A stretch of 64,000 bases of DNA from Streptomyces sp. NRRL S-455 (GTDB lineage Bacteria > Actinomycetota > Actinomycetes > Streptomycetales > Streptomycetaceae): assembly GCF_000717875.1 (NCBI RefSeq), contig NZ_JOCT01000004.1, positions 620,001-684,000 on the forward strand, written 5' to 3'. A program made the translations under genes and the position numbers. The notes beneath the pieces are model-generated. The model was not told the DNA's origin. It worked only from the letters and a program-made list of their open reading frames with translations, and searched no databases. Positions 15,125 through 24,426 of this stretch are shown one piece after another. Position 1 is the stretch's first letter. Every line of letters starts with the position of its first letter.

Positions 15125-18100
15125 ATGGGACATATCGGGGCGGGGATGGATCGCGAACGCGTGGTGGCTGTCGACGGTGCCGACGGGCCGGGTTCGGGCT
15201 ATCTGATCAGTGATCATTTGGTGTTGACCTCGGCTCATGTCGCACCGGCTCTGGGTGAGTCAGCCGAGTTCTTCCAGCCTGGCCGCACGCTGCAGTACTC
15301 GGCCAGAGTGGTGTGGCGCGGCACTCCGGGCGGCCGGGATGATGCCGCCTTACTCCTCATAGACGACCCGGCCTGGCAACCCGTCCAGAGTCCTGCCGTC
15401 CGGTGGGGCCGGCTCGTTACCAGCAGGCCCGGAATCGCCTGCCAGACCGTTGGTGTGCCGAACATGGTCCAGCGATCCGAGAAGCCGGCGGAGTTGTGGC
15501 AGGCCACCGGCACGATCAATCCCGTCACCGGCCGTGTCGACAACCGGCATGTCGTCACCCTTGGCGAGCACCCGCCTCGGTCCACGGACGTGAGTCCCTG
15601 GGGTGGCCTGTCCGGCGCGGCTGTCTTCTGCGGGAACCTGCTCACCGGGGTGATCGCTGCCGACCTGGCAGGACTGGCTCATGCCGGCTTGCATGCCGTT
15701 CCTTTGTACGTGCTGCTTCACGACCAGGCCTTCCGCGACACGCTGGCCCTGCACGCCCCGGAGACAGGCACGGGCATGGAGCCGGTCGAGTTGCAAGGGC
15801 TGGCGGACCACACCGACACGCTCAACGCCACCAGCTCTCGAACGGTTTCAACGCCCGCAGCACTGCTGAGGGCCCGGCGGTCGGTCGTCCCCTTCCGCGG
15901 ACGCGAGGACCTGCTCACCCAACTGTGTTCATGGGCTGGTCAGCCGGGCTTCGGAGCGTGGCTGGTCCACGGCCCTGGCGGGCAGGGCAAAACCCGCCTC
16001 GCCCACCACTTCGCCACCATGCTCGCAAGCCAGAAATCGTGGGCCGTCCTGTGGCTGCGCGCCGACGTCTCCGACGGCTCCCTGGACGTGGTGGCCGCCA
16101 CGACGGGGCCTGCACTGATCGTCGTGGACTACGCCGAGACCCGCACCAGCCAGCTCACCGCCCTCTGCCAGGCCCTGGCCCGGCACGACATCGGCATGGG
16201 CACTGGCACGGCGGTGAAAGTCCTACTGCTGGCCCGTAACGCGGGCGACTGGTGGCAGACCTTGCAGGCCAAGACGCCCGCAGCCGAAGAACTGCTGGAC
16301 GGCACACCCGTCACCCATCTGGATGCCCTGGAGCCGAGGTCTGAGAACCGGCTGGACGGCTACCGGGAGGCGGCCGACAGCTTCGCCGGGCAACTCCCCT
16401 TCGTCCAAGGCTGGCAACACCACGACTGGCCGGCACTGGCCCACCGGCTCTCCCGGACTATCTCAGCAGCGGCGATCGACAGGGAGGGCATGGGCACGGC
16501 TCTGACCCTGCACATGACCGCCTTGGCCGACCTTCTCGACGCAGCCCAACCAGCCGATGTCGCGACAAGTGGCAGACCGGCTTCGGGTGTGGAAGACCGA
16601 CTGCTGCGCCACGAAAGGCGGTACTGGGAGAACTCCGCCGTCGCGCGGGCCCTTCATCCTGCGCTCACCATGGACACTCTCACTGATGCTTTGGTTGCCG
16701 CATTCCTGCTCGGAGCGCGCGACCGGCAACAAGCTGACAGGCTGCTCGCCAAGGTTCCTGGGCTTACTGATCAGAGCGAGGACCGTCGCAACAGCGTGCA
16801 CCGCTGGATCACCGCGCTGTATCCCCCGGCCGATGGCGGCGTGTGGGACAGTCTTCGTCCGGACCGGCTCGCTGAGCGCTTCACCGGCCGCCACTTGCTG
16901 GCCCACCCCGACCTGCCCGATCGCCTCCTGCCCGGTGCTACCGAGGCCCAGGCCCGACAACTGCTGACCGTGTCCACGCGGGCCGTAGCCCACCCACCCC
17001 TGCGCGGCTCGCTTGCCCCTCTGCTCACCGAGCTGTGCCTTCGCAACCCTGACACCCTGGTGCCAGCAGCGATCGAGGTCGCTACCCAGACCGAAACCCC
17101 CACCCCACTCCTGCACGCCCTGGCCCGGATTGCCGATGCTCCCGACACGGCTCTCGACACCCTGCGGCAACTCTCCAACCGGCTCCCATACTCGAGCCAC
17201 AACCTCGCCGAGACAGCCGCCCACCTCGCTCAGCGACTCGCAGACCACCACCGCGCCCTGGCCGCTACCGCTCCTGACACCTTCCTGCCCGACCTCGCCA
17301 CGAGCCTGAACAACCTCTCCGTCCGGCTCGGGGAGCTGGGGCGGCATGAGGATGCACTGGCCGCCATCGAGGAAGCCGTCACCCTCCGCCGCGAGCTAGC
17401 CGCCACACGACCCGACGCCTTCCTGCCCGACCTCGCCGGCAGCCTGAACAACCTCTCCGTCGATCTGGGGAAGCTGGGGCGGCGTGAGGATGCACTGGTC
17501 GCCATTGAGGAAGCCGTCACCCTCTACCGCGAGCTGGCCGCCACGCGACCCGACGCCTTCCTGCCCGACCTCGCCACGAGCCTGAACAACCTCTCCGTCC
17601 GGCTCGGGGGGCTGGGGCGACGTGAGGATGCACTGGCCGCCATCGAGGAAGCCGTCACCCTCTACCGCGAGCTGGCCGCCACGCGACCGGACGCCTTCCT
17701 GCCCGACCTCGCCATGAGCCTGAACAACCTCTCCGTCCGGCTCGGGGAGCTGGGGCGGCGTGAGGATGCACTGGCCGCCATCGAGGAAGCCGTCACCCTC
17801 CGCCGCGAACTGGCCGCGGCACGTCCCGACGCCTTCATGCCCGACCTCGCCGGCAGCCTGAACAACCTCTCCGCCGATCTGGGAGAGCTGGGGCGGCATG
17901 ACTCTACCGCGAACTGGCCGCGGCACGTCCCGACGCCTTCATGCCCGACCTCGCCGGCAGCCTGAACAACCTCTCCGCCGATCTGGGAGAGCTGGGGCGG
18001 CATGAACAACCTCTCCGCCGATCTGTGGCAGCTGGGACGGCGTGAGGATGCACTGACTGCCATCGAGGAAGCCGTCACCCTCTACCGCGAGCTGGCCGCG

Positions 18101-18316
18101 GCACGTCCCGACGCCTTCCTGCCCGACCTCGCCAGCAGCCTGAACAACCTCTCCGTCTGGCTCGGGGAGCTGGGGCGGCGTGAGGATGCACTGACCGCCA
18201 TCGAGGAAGCCGTCACCCTCCGCCGCGAGCTGGCCGCGAAACACCCCGAGATACATCGGGCGGCCCTCGTACAGTCCCTGCGAGTTCTGTCCTGGATGCA
18301 GGACGGCCAGCGGTAG
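15125..18316 (+). pseudogene. Trypsin-like protease/STAND-type NTPase/TPR protein, broken in the repeats
   Basis: From ATG 15125 the frame reads: a trypsin-like domain with His38 (TSAHV), Asp72/73 and Ser163 (GLSGAAVF); a P-loop NTPase with GPGGQGKT at 283-290 and ALIVVDY near 330-336; a helical region; then 46-residue TPR-like repeats from about residue 698. This architecture (protease effector, NTPase, TPR sensor) is that of predicted NTP-dependent conflict systems. A 34-base and a 98-base deletion in the repeats leave the stretch of about 17900-18003 out of frame, with a TGA at 17963-17965. After the second deletion the original frame resumes to 18316. The product as it stands is 946 residues with a garbled tail, perhaps still functional. 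An ATG at 18002 could restart translation. Confidence 0.75.
17218..18240 (+). repeat. Tandem 138-bp repeats encoding TPR units
   Basis: A 138-bp (46-codon) unit with the core EDALAAIEEAVTL and SLNNLSVRLGELGRR recurs with few changes; for example the GAGGATGCACTGG landmark recurs 138 bases after its first copy near 17348. Near-identity of copies shows recent homogenisation. Two copies carry internal deletions (34 and 98 bases). Arrays this uniform change length easily. Confidence 0.85.
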
Positions 18317-18562
18317 GCATCCCAATCGACACAACCAGCCATGCTCTCCGAGCTGCTGAGCCACTGCCCCAACGCCGGGCGGAAACATGCCCAGGTGGAC
18401 CGGTACCGGACCGCCCCGGCTTCCAACGCCGGGGTCGGTGACCTCCTCACTCTCAGCGAGACCTTCCGTCGAAGTGCCTTGGCAGACTTACTGAGGGACG
18501 GGTTCGGCAACTTTGAGCTGCGCTTTCCTTCCTTAAGGCCACTCTCGGGGGCACATGGGGGA

Positions 18563-18783
18563 TCAAGGGCGCTCAGGCTGCGTCTCTCGCCTTTGAACCG
18601 GTAACCCGGCGCGTGAGGCCGCGTCTCCGTGCTCCCCCTCGCCGGGAAGAACCAGCAACGGATCGTCTGGCATGACGAGCTTGTCCACCGGCCGTTGGGC
18701 AAGCCATCCCGAGCGCCTGTGTGACGGCGTCTCAGTTCGCACGTGCCGGAAGCCGAGACGCTCGTAGTAGCGCAAGCTCCGTG
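18563..18783 (-). pseudogene. C-terminal fragment of a GNAT acetyltransferase
   Basis: The minus strand encodes RSLRYYERLGFRHVRTE, the end of a GNAT fold where the acetyl-CoA-binding helix is followed by the last strand, then a short tail to a stop at 18563. Nothing upstream continues the domain: from about 18771 the sequence belongs to the plus-strand DUF3631 fragment. It is therefore a truncated gene at a recombination junction. It has no effect predicted beyond marking the breakpoint. Confidence 0.55.
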
Positions 18784-19330
18784 ACCGGCTCGCCACGTGG
18801 GCAGAGCAGGCACGCGGGTTCGTCTTGGGGGCGTGGCCCTATATGCCGGACGGGGTGAGCGACCGGCCGGCAGACGTGTGGGAACCGCTGCTCGCCGTCG
18901 CCGACGCTGTCGGTGGGGACTGGCCCGAGCGGGCACGCGCGGCCTGCGTGACGCTGGTGACCGCCTCCAAGGCCAACGACAAGGGGCAGTCTGGGCGTTC
19001 GGCTGCTGACCGACCGACCTGCGCGACCACGTCATGGTCGGTATCGACCGGCTGCCCACCGTCGCCATCCTCGACCGGCTCAACGCGCTCGACGACGCCC
19101 CGTTGGCGGACCTGTATGGCAAGCCGCTCGGCACCCGGCGCCTGTCGCGGATGCTCGCCGAGTACATGACGGCCGACAACGAGCCCATCACCTCCCGCAA
19201 CATCAAGGCCGCAGGGAGCGTGCTCAAGGGCTATTACGCCGCCGATCTCCGGGATGCATGGTCCCGCTACTGCCCCCCTCCCCCGGAAAGTCCGCTACCT
19301 CCGCTACCCGGCACCGAAAAGGCAGCCTGA
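18771..19330 (+). pseudogene. DUF3631 replication-type protein fragment, frameshifted
   Basis: The fragment starts without an N-terminus at the junction with the GNAT remnant and reads LRDRLATWAEQ, then DRPADVWEPLLAVADAVGGD and ARAACVTLVTASK. The frame then shifts twice near 18990-19020, the second time through an apparent 4-base duplication (CGACCGAC). It continues as VGIDRLPTVAILDRLNALDD and NIKAAGSVLKGYYAADLRDAW to a stop at 19330. This is the C-terminal part of DUF3631 proteins, found in Streptomyces plasmids and integrative elements beside replication functions. The N-terminal P-loop part is gone, so it is dead. Position before an origin-like array and xis mirrors the helicase gene of the first element. 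Confidence 0.7.
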
Positions 19331-19429
19331 CCAGCACAAACGCGCTACCCATCCGCTACCGCTACCCCTTCCCGCTACCTCGCACAGGCCTCTGACCTGC
19401 GCGGTAGCGGCGGGTAGCGGAAGTAGCGG
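19292..19429. repeat. Facing CCGCTACC/GGTAGCGG arrays, candidate origin of second element
   Basis: CCGCTACC occurs at 19292-19299, 19301-19308, 19353-19360, 19359-19366 and 19372-19379. The inverse GGTAGCGG occurs at 19403-19410 and 19413-19420, with a near copy AGTAGCGG at 19422-19429. A TGACCTGC (19393-19400), also present in the first element's array, lies between the two sets. It occupies the same place (replication gene to xis) as 12493-12654 but with a different repeat. Confidence 0.55.
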
Positions 19430-19475
19430 CCCTTAGAAGGCCCCTGGACGCCTCACCCGAGAAGGAGTCATCACC

Positions 19476-19659
19476 TTGGCTGGCACCAAGATACTCAAGC
19501 TCCCCGAAGTCCTCGAAGAGATCGAGGAGCCGCGCGGCCTTCTACCGCATGCGCGCCCGTGGCCAGGCCCCCAAGCTCATCAAGCTCCCGAACGGTCAAC
19601 TCCGCTGCCGCCGCGCCGACCTCGACGCGTGGTGGTCGTCCATGGAAGACGCCGCCTGA
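19476..19659 (+). pseudogene. Frameshifted excisionase gene
   Basis: TTG 19476 behind GAAGGAG (19461-19467) begins MAGTKILKLPEVLEEI. Near 19525 the frame shifts, and the rest of the excisionase helix-turn-helix (AAFYRMRARGQAPKLIKLPN, then CRRADLDAWW) is readable only in another frame to the TGA at 19657-19659. The reading is typical Xis: first helix, recognition helix and wing. The single shift inactivates it. The integrase remnant follows. Confidence 0.75.
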
Positions 19660-19717
19660 CCGCCTCCCGCATACGAGACACGAGGGCCCGCTTCCGGCGG
19701 GCCCTCCTGGAGTTCAT

Positions 19718-20995
19718 ATGGCACTGACCTACGACGTTCGGCTCTACTCCATCGAGGTCCGCAAGGACCGCCCCAAGCCCTACCGTGTGCGCTGGCTGGT
19801 CGGGGAACGCAAGCACTCCAAGAGCTACAAACTCAAAGTGCAGGCCGAGGGACGCCGCTCTGAACTTATGTCCGCCGTGCGACGTGGCGACCAGTTCGAC
19901 GAAGAGACCGGCCTGCCCGTATCCGAGCTGCGAGCTAAGCAGGGCTCCATCACGTGGTACGAGCACAGCCGCGCGTACATCGACCGCAAGTGGGCACTGG
20001 CGCCGGCGAAGTCGCGGAAGAACTATGCCGATGCTCTGGCGACAATCACCCCTGCGCTCGTGAAGACGAAGACAGGGATGCCCGACCCCGCGCTGATGCG
20101 GCGCGCGCTGTACGGGTGGGCGTACAACCGGAACCGCTGGGAGGCGACCCCGCCGGACGATGTGGCTCGCGCCCTCGCCTGGATCTCCAAGCACTCCATG
20201 CCGGTGTCCGCCTTGGAGGACCCGGCGACCGTACGTCTCGCCCTTGACGCGCTGTCCCTACGGATGGACGGCAAGGAGGCATCGCCGCGCACCGCGAAGC
20301 GCAAGCGAGCCTGCCTGAGTGACGTTCTCGGGCTCGCCGTGGAAGAGCAGTACTTCGCTGCTGGCCGGGGTGCGTGAGCAGGGCCCGCGTGGGCGGCATC
20401 TGGAAGCGTTCTTCGGGTGCCTGTACTACGCGGCCATGCGTCCCGCTGAGGCTGCCGGACTGCGGGTGAGCCAGTGCCACCTTCCTGAGACGGGGTGGGG
20501 GATGCTTACCCTGCGGCAAGGGGTCGTCCGGGCCGGTCGGAGCTGGACTGATGACGGGACGGCGCATGAGACGCGCCATCTCAAAGCCCGTGCCAAGAAC
20601 GACTCCCGTCCGGTGCCGATCCCGCCGCACTTCGTCCGCCTGCTCGGCAGCACATCGCCACGCACGGCACGGCATCCGACGGCCGGCTCTTCCGAACGAA
20701 CCGCGATGGCCTGCTACAGGAGACCGGCTATGGGGAGGTGTGGGCGAAGGCCCGAAAGGACGCGCTGAGTGAGGCGGAAACGGCCTCACTGCTGGCCCGC
20801 CGCCCCTACGACCTCCGGCATGCAGGGGTGTCCTTCTGGATCAGTTCCGGGGTTGATGCGATGGAGTGCGCCCGCCGTGCCGGGCACAGCATCGCGGTGC
20901 TGCACAAGGTGTACGCCAAGGTGCTCGACCAGACGCGGGAGCGGGCGAACGACCGGATCGACGCAGCCCTACGGGAGTGGAACGAGCCCGAGTGA
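19718..20995 (+). pseudogene. Decayed tyrosine integrase of the second element
   Basis: ATG 19718 begins MALTYDVRLYSIEVRKDRPK and the frame matches the intact Int at 12923-14287 along its length (ITWYEHSRAYIDRKW, RRALYGWAYNRNRW). At about 20365 an internal deletion of roughly 35 codons joins EQYF to a different frame (LLAGVREQGPRGRHLEAFFG). A second shift near 20655 moves to the frame ending YDLRHAGVSFW and HKVYAKVL at 20995. The catalytic Arg, box II and Tyr are all still readable, but in separate frames, so no recombinase can be made. Excision of this element would need Int supplied by the first element. Confidence 0.88.
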
Positions 20996-21072
20996 TCATG
21001 CTCACCGCCGGGGGACGCCTGGGGGACACGCACTGATCAACGGTGGGATGTGGGCGGTACGAGGTGAGACAC

Positions 21073-21090
21073 GTCCACGCCCCGTCCACA
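21073..21090. other. Candidate integrase arm-binding site, second copy
   Basis: It is identical 18 bases to 14302-14319 (GTCCACGCCCCGTCCACA), again between the int (here dead) and the att repeat. Retention suggests the end may still be recognised by the neighbour's integrase. Confidence 0.45.
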
Positions 21091-21120
21091 GCAAGTCGAA
21101 CAGAGGTGATCAACGAGAAA

Positions 21121-21157
21121 CCCCCTCCGACCAGGTTATATCCCTGGTCAGAGGGGG
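21121..21157 (-). terminator. Terminator of tRNA-Tyr
   Basis: Arms 21121-21135 and 21143-21157 pair with one mismatch around a 7-base loop. On the minus strand the hairpin comes 22 bases after the tRNA 3' end and is followed by GTTTC. It belongs to the element, so the element supplies the tRNA terminator. Confidence 0.7.
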
Positions 21158-21176
21158 TCTCGAATCAACTTACCCA

Positions 21177-21229
21177 GTGTGGCGGCGCCAGGATTCGAAC
21201 CTGGGAAGGCTGAGCCGGCAGATTTACAG
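21177..21229. other. Attachment site (att), right end of second element
   Basis: These 53 bases are identical to 14438-14490 and lie within the intact tRNA-Tyr gene and its immediate 3' flank. SLP1 of Streptomyces coelicolor uses a tRNA-Tyr gene in the same way. Confidence 0.9.
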
Positions 21230-21261
21230 TCTGCTCCCTTTGGCCGCTCGGGCACACCGCC
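21180..21261 (-). tRNA. tRNA-Tyr (GTA)
   Basis: 82 nt read on the minus strand from GGCGGTGTGCCCGAGCGGCC to a discriminator A at 21180. The anticodon GTA is at 21225-21227 in CTGTAAATC. A long variable arm (CCGGCTCAGCCTTCCC region) and a GGTTCGAATCC T-loop are present; the acceptor stem pairs with one G-U. CCA is not encoded. Its 3' part is the attachment site used by both elements. Confidence 0.95.
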
Positions 21262-21480
21262 TGGGTTGCTGCCTGACGCACCGCCTTGCGGTGGTGCTCC
21301 GTGGCAACGACGTAAACAATACCTGATGCGGAGGGGTGCTTCGCCACCCGATTGATCGGCGCCCGGACGGCGGGGGGTGGCTAGGCTTGTCCGGATGCGG
21401 CCAGGGACCTGAACGGGCCCGGCGGCCGCCACGTACGCCGGTACGCACGATACGCACCCTGATACAAGGAGCCACAGGAC

Positions 21481-21969
21481 ATGGCCGACTCCAGTTTCGA
21501 CATCGTCTCGAAGGTCGAGCGGCAGGAGGTCGACAACGCACTCAACCAGGCCGCCAAGGAGATCTCGCAGCGCTACGACTTCAAGGGCGTGGGTGCCTCG
21601 ATCTCGTGGTCCGGCGAGCAGATCCTCATGGAGGCGAACTCCGAGGACCGGGTGAAGGCTGTCCTCGACGTCTTCCAGTCCAAGCTGATCAAGCGCGGCA
21701 TCTCGCTGAAGGCTCTGGACGCGGGCGAGCCCCAGCTCTCCGGCAAGGAGTACAAGATCTTCGCGTCGATCAAGGAGGGCATCTCCCAGGAGAACGCGAA
21801 GAAGGTGGCGAAGACCATCCGCGACGAGGGCCCCAAGGGCGTGAAGGCCCAGGTGCAGGGCGAGGAGCTGCGGGTCAGCTCGAAGAGCCGTGACGATCTG
21901 CAGGCCGTCATCACGCTGCTGAAGGGCAAGGACTACGACTTCGCGATGCAGTTCGTGAACTACCGGTAG
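21481..21969 (+). CDS. YajQ-family nucleotide-binding protein
   Basis: A 162-residue protein with ATG 21481 behind AAGGAG (21465-21470). The sequence is YajQ (DUF520) throughout: [20 protein letters not shown] at the start, SQRYDFKG near 32, a central [13 protein letters not shown], and a C-terminal [14 protein letters not shown] then FAMQFVNYR. Full length for the family (two RRM-like ferredoxin folds). Members bind c-di-GMP in Xanthomonas and RNA or tRNA elsewhere; the ligand in Streptomyces is not settled. It lies just outside the integration site with its own terminator. Confidence 0.93.
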   Translation: MADSSFDIVSKVERQEVDNALNQAAKEISQRYDFKGVGASISWSGEQILMEANSEDRVKAVLDVFQSKLIKRGISLKALDAGEPQLSGKEYKIFASIKEGISQENAKKVAKTIRDEGPKGVKAQVQGEELRVSSKSRDDLQAVITLLKGKDYDFAMQFVNYR

Positions 21970-22008
21970 GCCCATCGGCCTCCGCGCTCCCGATCCGCAC
22001 GCGGTACG

Positions 22009-22038
22009 AAGGGCGGGCACCTGCTGGTGCCCGCCCTT
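22009..22038. terminator. Terminator after the yajQ-like gene
   Basis: AAGGGCGGGCAC (22009-22020) and GTGCCCGCCCTT (22027-22038) form a perfect 12-bp stem with a 6-base loop, followed by CTCGG. It lies between convergent genes and may serve both. Confidence 0.8.
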
Positions 22039-22091
22039 CTCGGCTGTCGGCTGCGGTCGGTGGGTCCTGACGCACGCGGTCGGTGGCGCGG

Positions 22092-22358
22092 TCAGTCGCG
22101 CGAGTGGCCGAACAGGAGGCGGTAGGCGATCAGGAGGACGAGCGACCCGCCGATCGCCGCGGCCCAGGTCGTGCCGTCGTAGAAGTCCTTGGTGATCGGG
22201 TGGTCCATCCAACGGGCCGATATCCAGCCGCCGATGAACGCGCCCGCGATGCCTATCAGGGTCGTGCCGATGAGGCCGCCCGGGTCGCGCCCCGGCAGCA
22301 GGAACTTCGCGATGGCTCCGGCCAACAGTCCCAGGATGATCCAGCTGATGATGGTCAT
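22092..22358 (-). CDS. GlsB/YeaQ/YmgE-family stress-response membrane protein
   Basis: An 88-residue protein starting at ATG 22358; the longer frame to 22529 has no conserved sequence. Three hydrophobic segments are seen (about 3-18, 27-48 and 65-82), with the glycine-rich motif GLLAGAIAKFLLPG and LIGTTLIGIAGAFIGG that define transglycosylase-associated/GlsB proteins. They are inner-membrane proteins linked to envelope or alkaline stress. It is monocistronic. Confidence 0.88.
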   Translation of the reverse strand: MTIISWIILGLLAGAIAKFLLPGRDPGGLIGTTLIGIAGAFIGGWISARWMDHPITKDFYDGTTWAAAIGGSLVLLIAYRLLFGHSRD

Positions 22359-22549
22359 GCCGTGAACCTGCCCTTTCACGCTGTGCCCGCACTGTCCGGC
22401 CGTGTGATCTTGCTTGCGGCGGGTCGTGCTCGTGCGTCGTACGTCGGGCGCCCGCGTGCGTCGCCCTGACCGCGCGCGTTCACGCCGTGTTGGTGGGGAG
22501 GACGTCCTGGCTGCGCCCGGCGGTTGCACTGATCAGTAGGGTGCGAGGC

Positions 22550-23809
22550 ATGTCAGCCTCCAGTTCAGGACTGCGCCGCACCCTCGGAGTGGGGGATGCC
22601 GTCGTCATCGGACTCGGCTCGATGGTGGGAGCCGGGATCTTCGCCGCCCTCGGGCCCGCGGCCCATGCGGCCGGGTCCGGATTGCTGCTCGGGCTCGCCG
22701 TCGCCGCCGTGGTCGCCTACTGCAACGCCATGTCGTCGGCTCGCCTCGCCGCCCTGTATCCGGCCTCGGGCGGGACATACGTGTACGGGCGCGAGCGGCT
22801 CGGGGAGTTCTGGGGATATCTCGCGGGCTGGTCGTTCGTGGTCGGCAAGACGGCCTCCTGTGCGGCGATGGCGCTCACCGTGGGCACGTACGTCTGGCCG
22901 GAGCAGGCGCACGCGGTGGCGGTCGCGGCCGTGGTGGGGCTGACCGCGGTGAACTACGGCGGTATCCAGAAGTCCGCGTGGCTGACGCGGGTGATCGTGG
23001 CTGTGGTTCTGGCTGTCCTCGCTTCCGTGGTGGTCGCGTGTCTGGTGTCCGGTGAGGCCGACGCCGGCCGGCTGGACATCGGGGTCTCGGACGGTGCGGG
23101 CGGGGTGCTTCAGGCGGCCGGTCTGCTGTTCTTCGCGTTCGCGGGGTACGCCCGGATCGCGACGCTCGGCGAGGAGGTGAAGGATCCGGCGCGCACGATT
23201 CCGCGCGCCATCCCGCTCGCACTGGGCATCACGCTGGTGGTGTACGCGTGCGTGGCGGTGGCCGTCCTCTCGGTTCTCGGTCCCGAGGGGCTCGGGGACG
23301 CTTCGGCGCCGCTGGCCGACGCGGTGGGAGAGGCCGGGGCGCCCTGGCTCGTGCCGGTGGTGCGGGTCGGTGCTGCCGTGGCCGCGCTGGGGTCACTTCT
23401 CGCCCTGATCCTGGGTGTCTCGCGGACCACGCTGGCCATGGCCCGGGACCGGCATCTTCCGGGCGCCCTGGCGGCCGTGCATCCGCGGTTCCAGGTGCCG
23501 CACCGGGCGGAGCTGGCCGTGGGTGCGGTGGTCGCGGTCCTGGCCGCCACGGTGGACGTCCGGGGCGCGATCGGGTTCTCCTCCTTCGGTGTGCTGGCGT
23601 ACTACGCCGTGGCCAACGCTTCGGCCTGGACGCTGGATTCGGCGCCGGCGGCGCGAGTGGTGCCGGTGGTGGGGCTGGTCGGGTGCGTGACCCTGGCGTT
23701 CTCGCTGCCGGTGGTTCCGGTGGTCGTGGGCGCGGGTGTGCTGGTGCTGGGGGCGGTGGCGTACGGGGTACGGCGGCGGTGGGCACCGACCGGGGGTGGG
23801 AGGGCGTAG
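22550..23809 (+). CDS. APC-family amino acid permease
   Basis: A 419-residue protein. ATG 22550 (MSASSSGLRRTLGVGDAVVI) is chosen over an in-frame start at 22487 because homologous permeases begin just before the first membrane helix. About 12 hydrophobic segments are present. GLGSMVGAGIF in TM1 and the ASGGTYVYGRERLGEFWGY stretch are APC-superfamily signatures for the unwound substrate helix. Import of an amino acid or amine driven by protons is expected; the substrate is not evident. There is no adjacent partner gene. Confidence 0.87.
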   Translation: MSASSSGLRRTLGVGDAVVIGLGSMVGAGIFAALGPAAHAAGSGLLLGLAVAAVVAYCNAMSSARLAALYPASGGTYVYGRERLGEFWGYLAGWSFVVGKTASCAAMALTVGTYVWPEQAHAVAVAAVVGLTAVNYGGIQKSAWLTRVIVAVVLAVLASVVVACLVSGEADAGRLDIGVSDGAGGVLQAAGLLFFAFAGYARIATLGEEVKDPARTIPRAIPLALGITLVVYACVAVAVLSVLGPEGLGDASAPLADAVGEAGAPWLVPVVRVGAAVAALGSLLALILGVSRTTLAMARDRHLPGALAAVHPRFQVPHRAELAVGAVVAVLAATVDVRGAIGFSSFGVLAYYAVANASAWTLDSAPAARVVPVVGLVGCVTLAFSLPVVPVVVGAGVLVLGAVAYGVRRRWAPTGGGRA

Positions 23810-24033
23810 CACCTTCCGGGCTTTCTGCCCGGTCCTCGCCGTAGGTGGGAAACCCTCCCACGAGCGCGGGTGTTGAGGGTCTCGGGCGCTACTCGTGTCG
23901 GCAACTGCTCGGTCGCGGTCATGGGTTCATCATGCAGGCCACCGCTGACAGCCGTGCCGGCCTGTGGATAAACCCCGGCCTGTGGAGAACCAGGGGTGCC
24001 TGCCCTCTGGAAGCAGGCAGCGTCGCCCCGCCG

Positions 24034-24426
24034 TCAGCGCACGGCGAACGGCTCGTCCGTCCGTACGATGTCGCGGCCCAGCGGGAGCAGCGAGACCGGG
24101 ATGAGCTTGAAGTTGGCGATGCCGAGCGGGATGCCGATGATCGTGATGCAGAGGGCGAGGCCGGTGGCGATGTGGCCGAGGGCCAGCCACCAGCCCGCGA
24201 GCACCAGCCACAGGACGTTGCCCACGCAGGACGGCGCACCCGCGTCACGCCGCTCGACCGTGGTGTACCCGAAGGGCCACAGGGCGTAGACACCGATACG
24301 GAACGCCGCGACGCCGAACGGGATGCCGATGATGGTGATACAGAGGAGCAGCCCCGCGGCCATGTAGGCGAGGAACAGCCAGAAGCCGCTGAGGACGAGC
24401 CATATGACGTTCAGGACAGTCTTCAC
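24034..24426 (-). CDS. YccF-domain membrane protein
   Basis: A 130-residue protein with GTG start at 24426, overlapping the HtpX stop by 4 bases. It contains two near-identical halves, each with [24 protein letters not shown] helix and a [10 protein letters not shown] motif, the hallmark of YccF. It is an integral membrane protein of unknown function; coupling to HtpX suggests a part in membrane quality control. Confidence 0.88.
   Translation of the reverse strand: MKTVLNVIWLVLSGFWLFLAYMAAGLLLCITIIGIPFGVAAFRIGVYALWPFGYTTVERRDAGAPSCVGNVLWLVLAGWWLALGHIATGLALCITIIGIPLGIANFKLIPVSLLPLGRDIVRTDEPFAVR

Noticed and set aside
18341..18604. Plus-strand open frame of 87 codons after the TPR gene
   Set aside because: Low-complexity and arginine/leucine-rich, no ribosome-binding site, antisense to the GNAT remnant.
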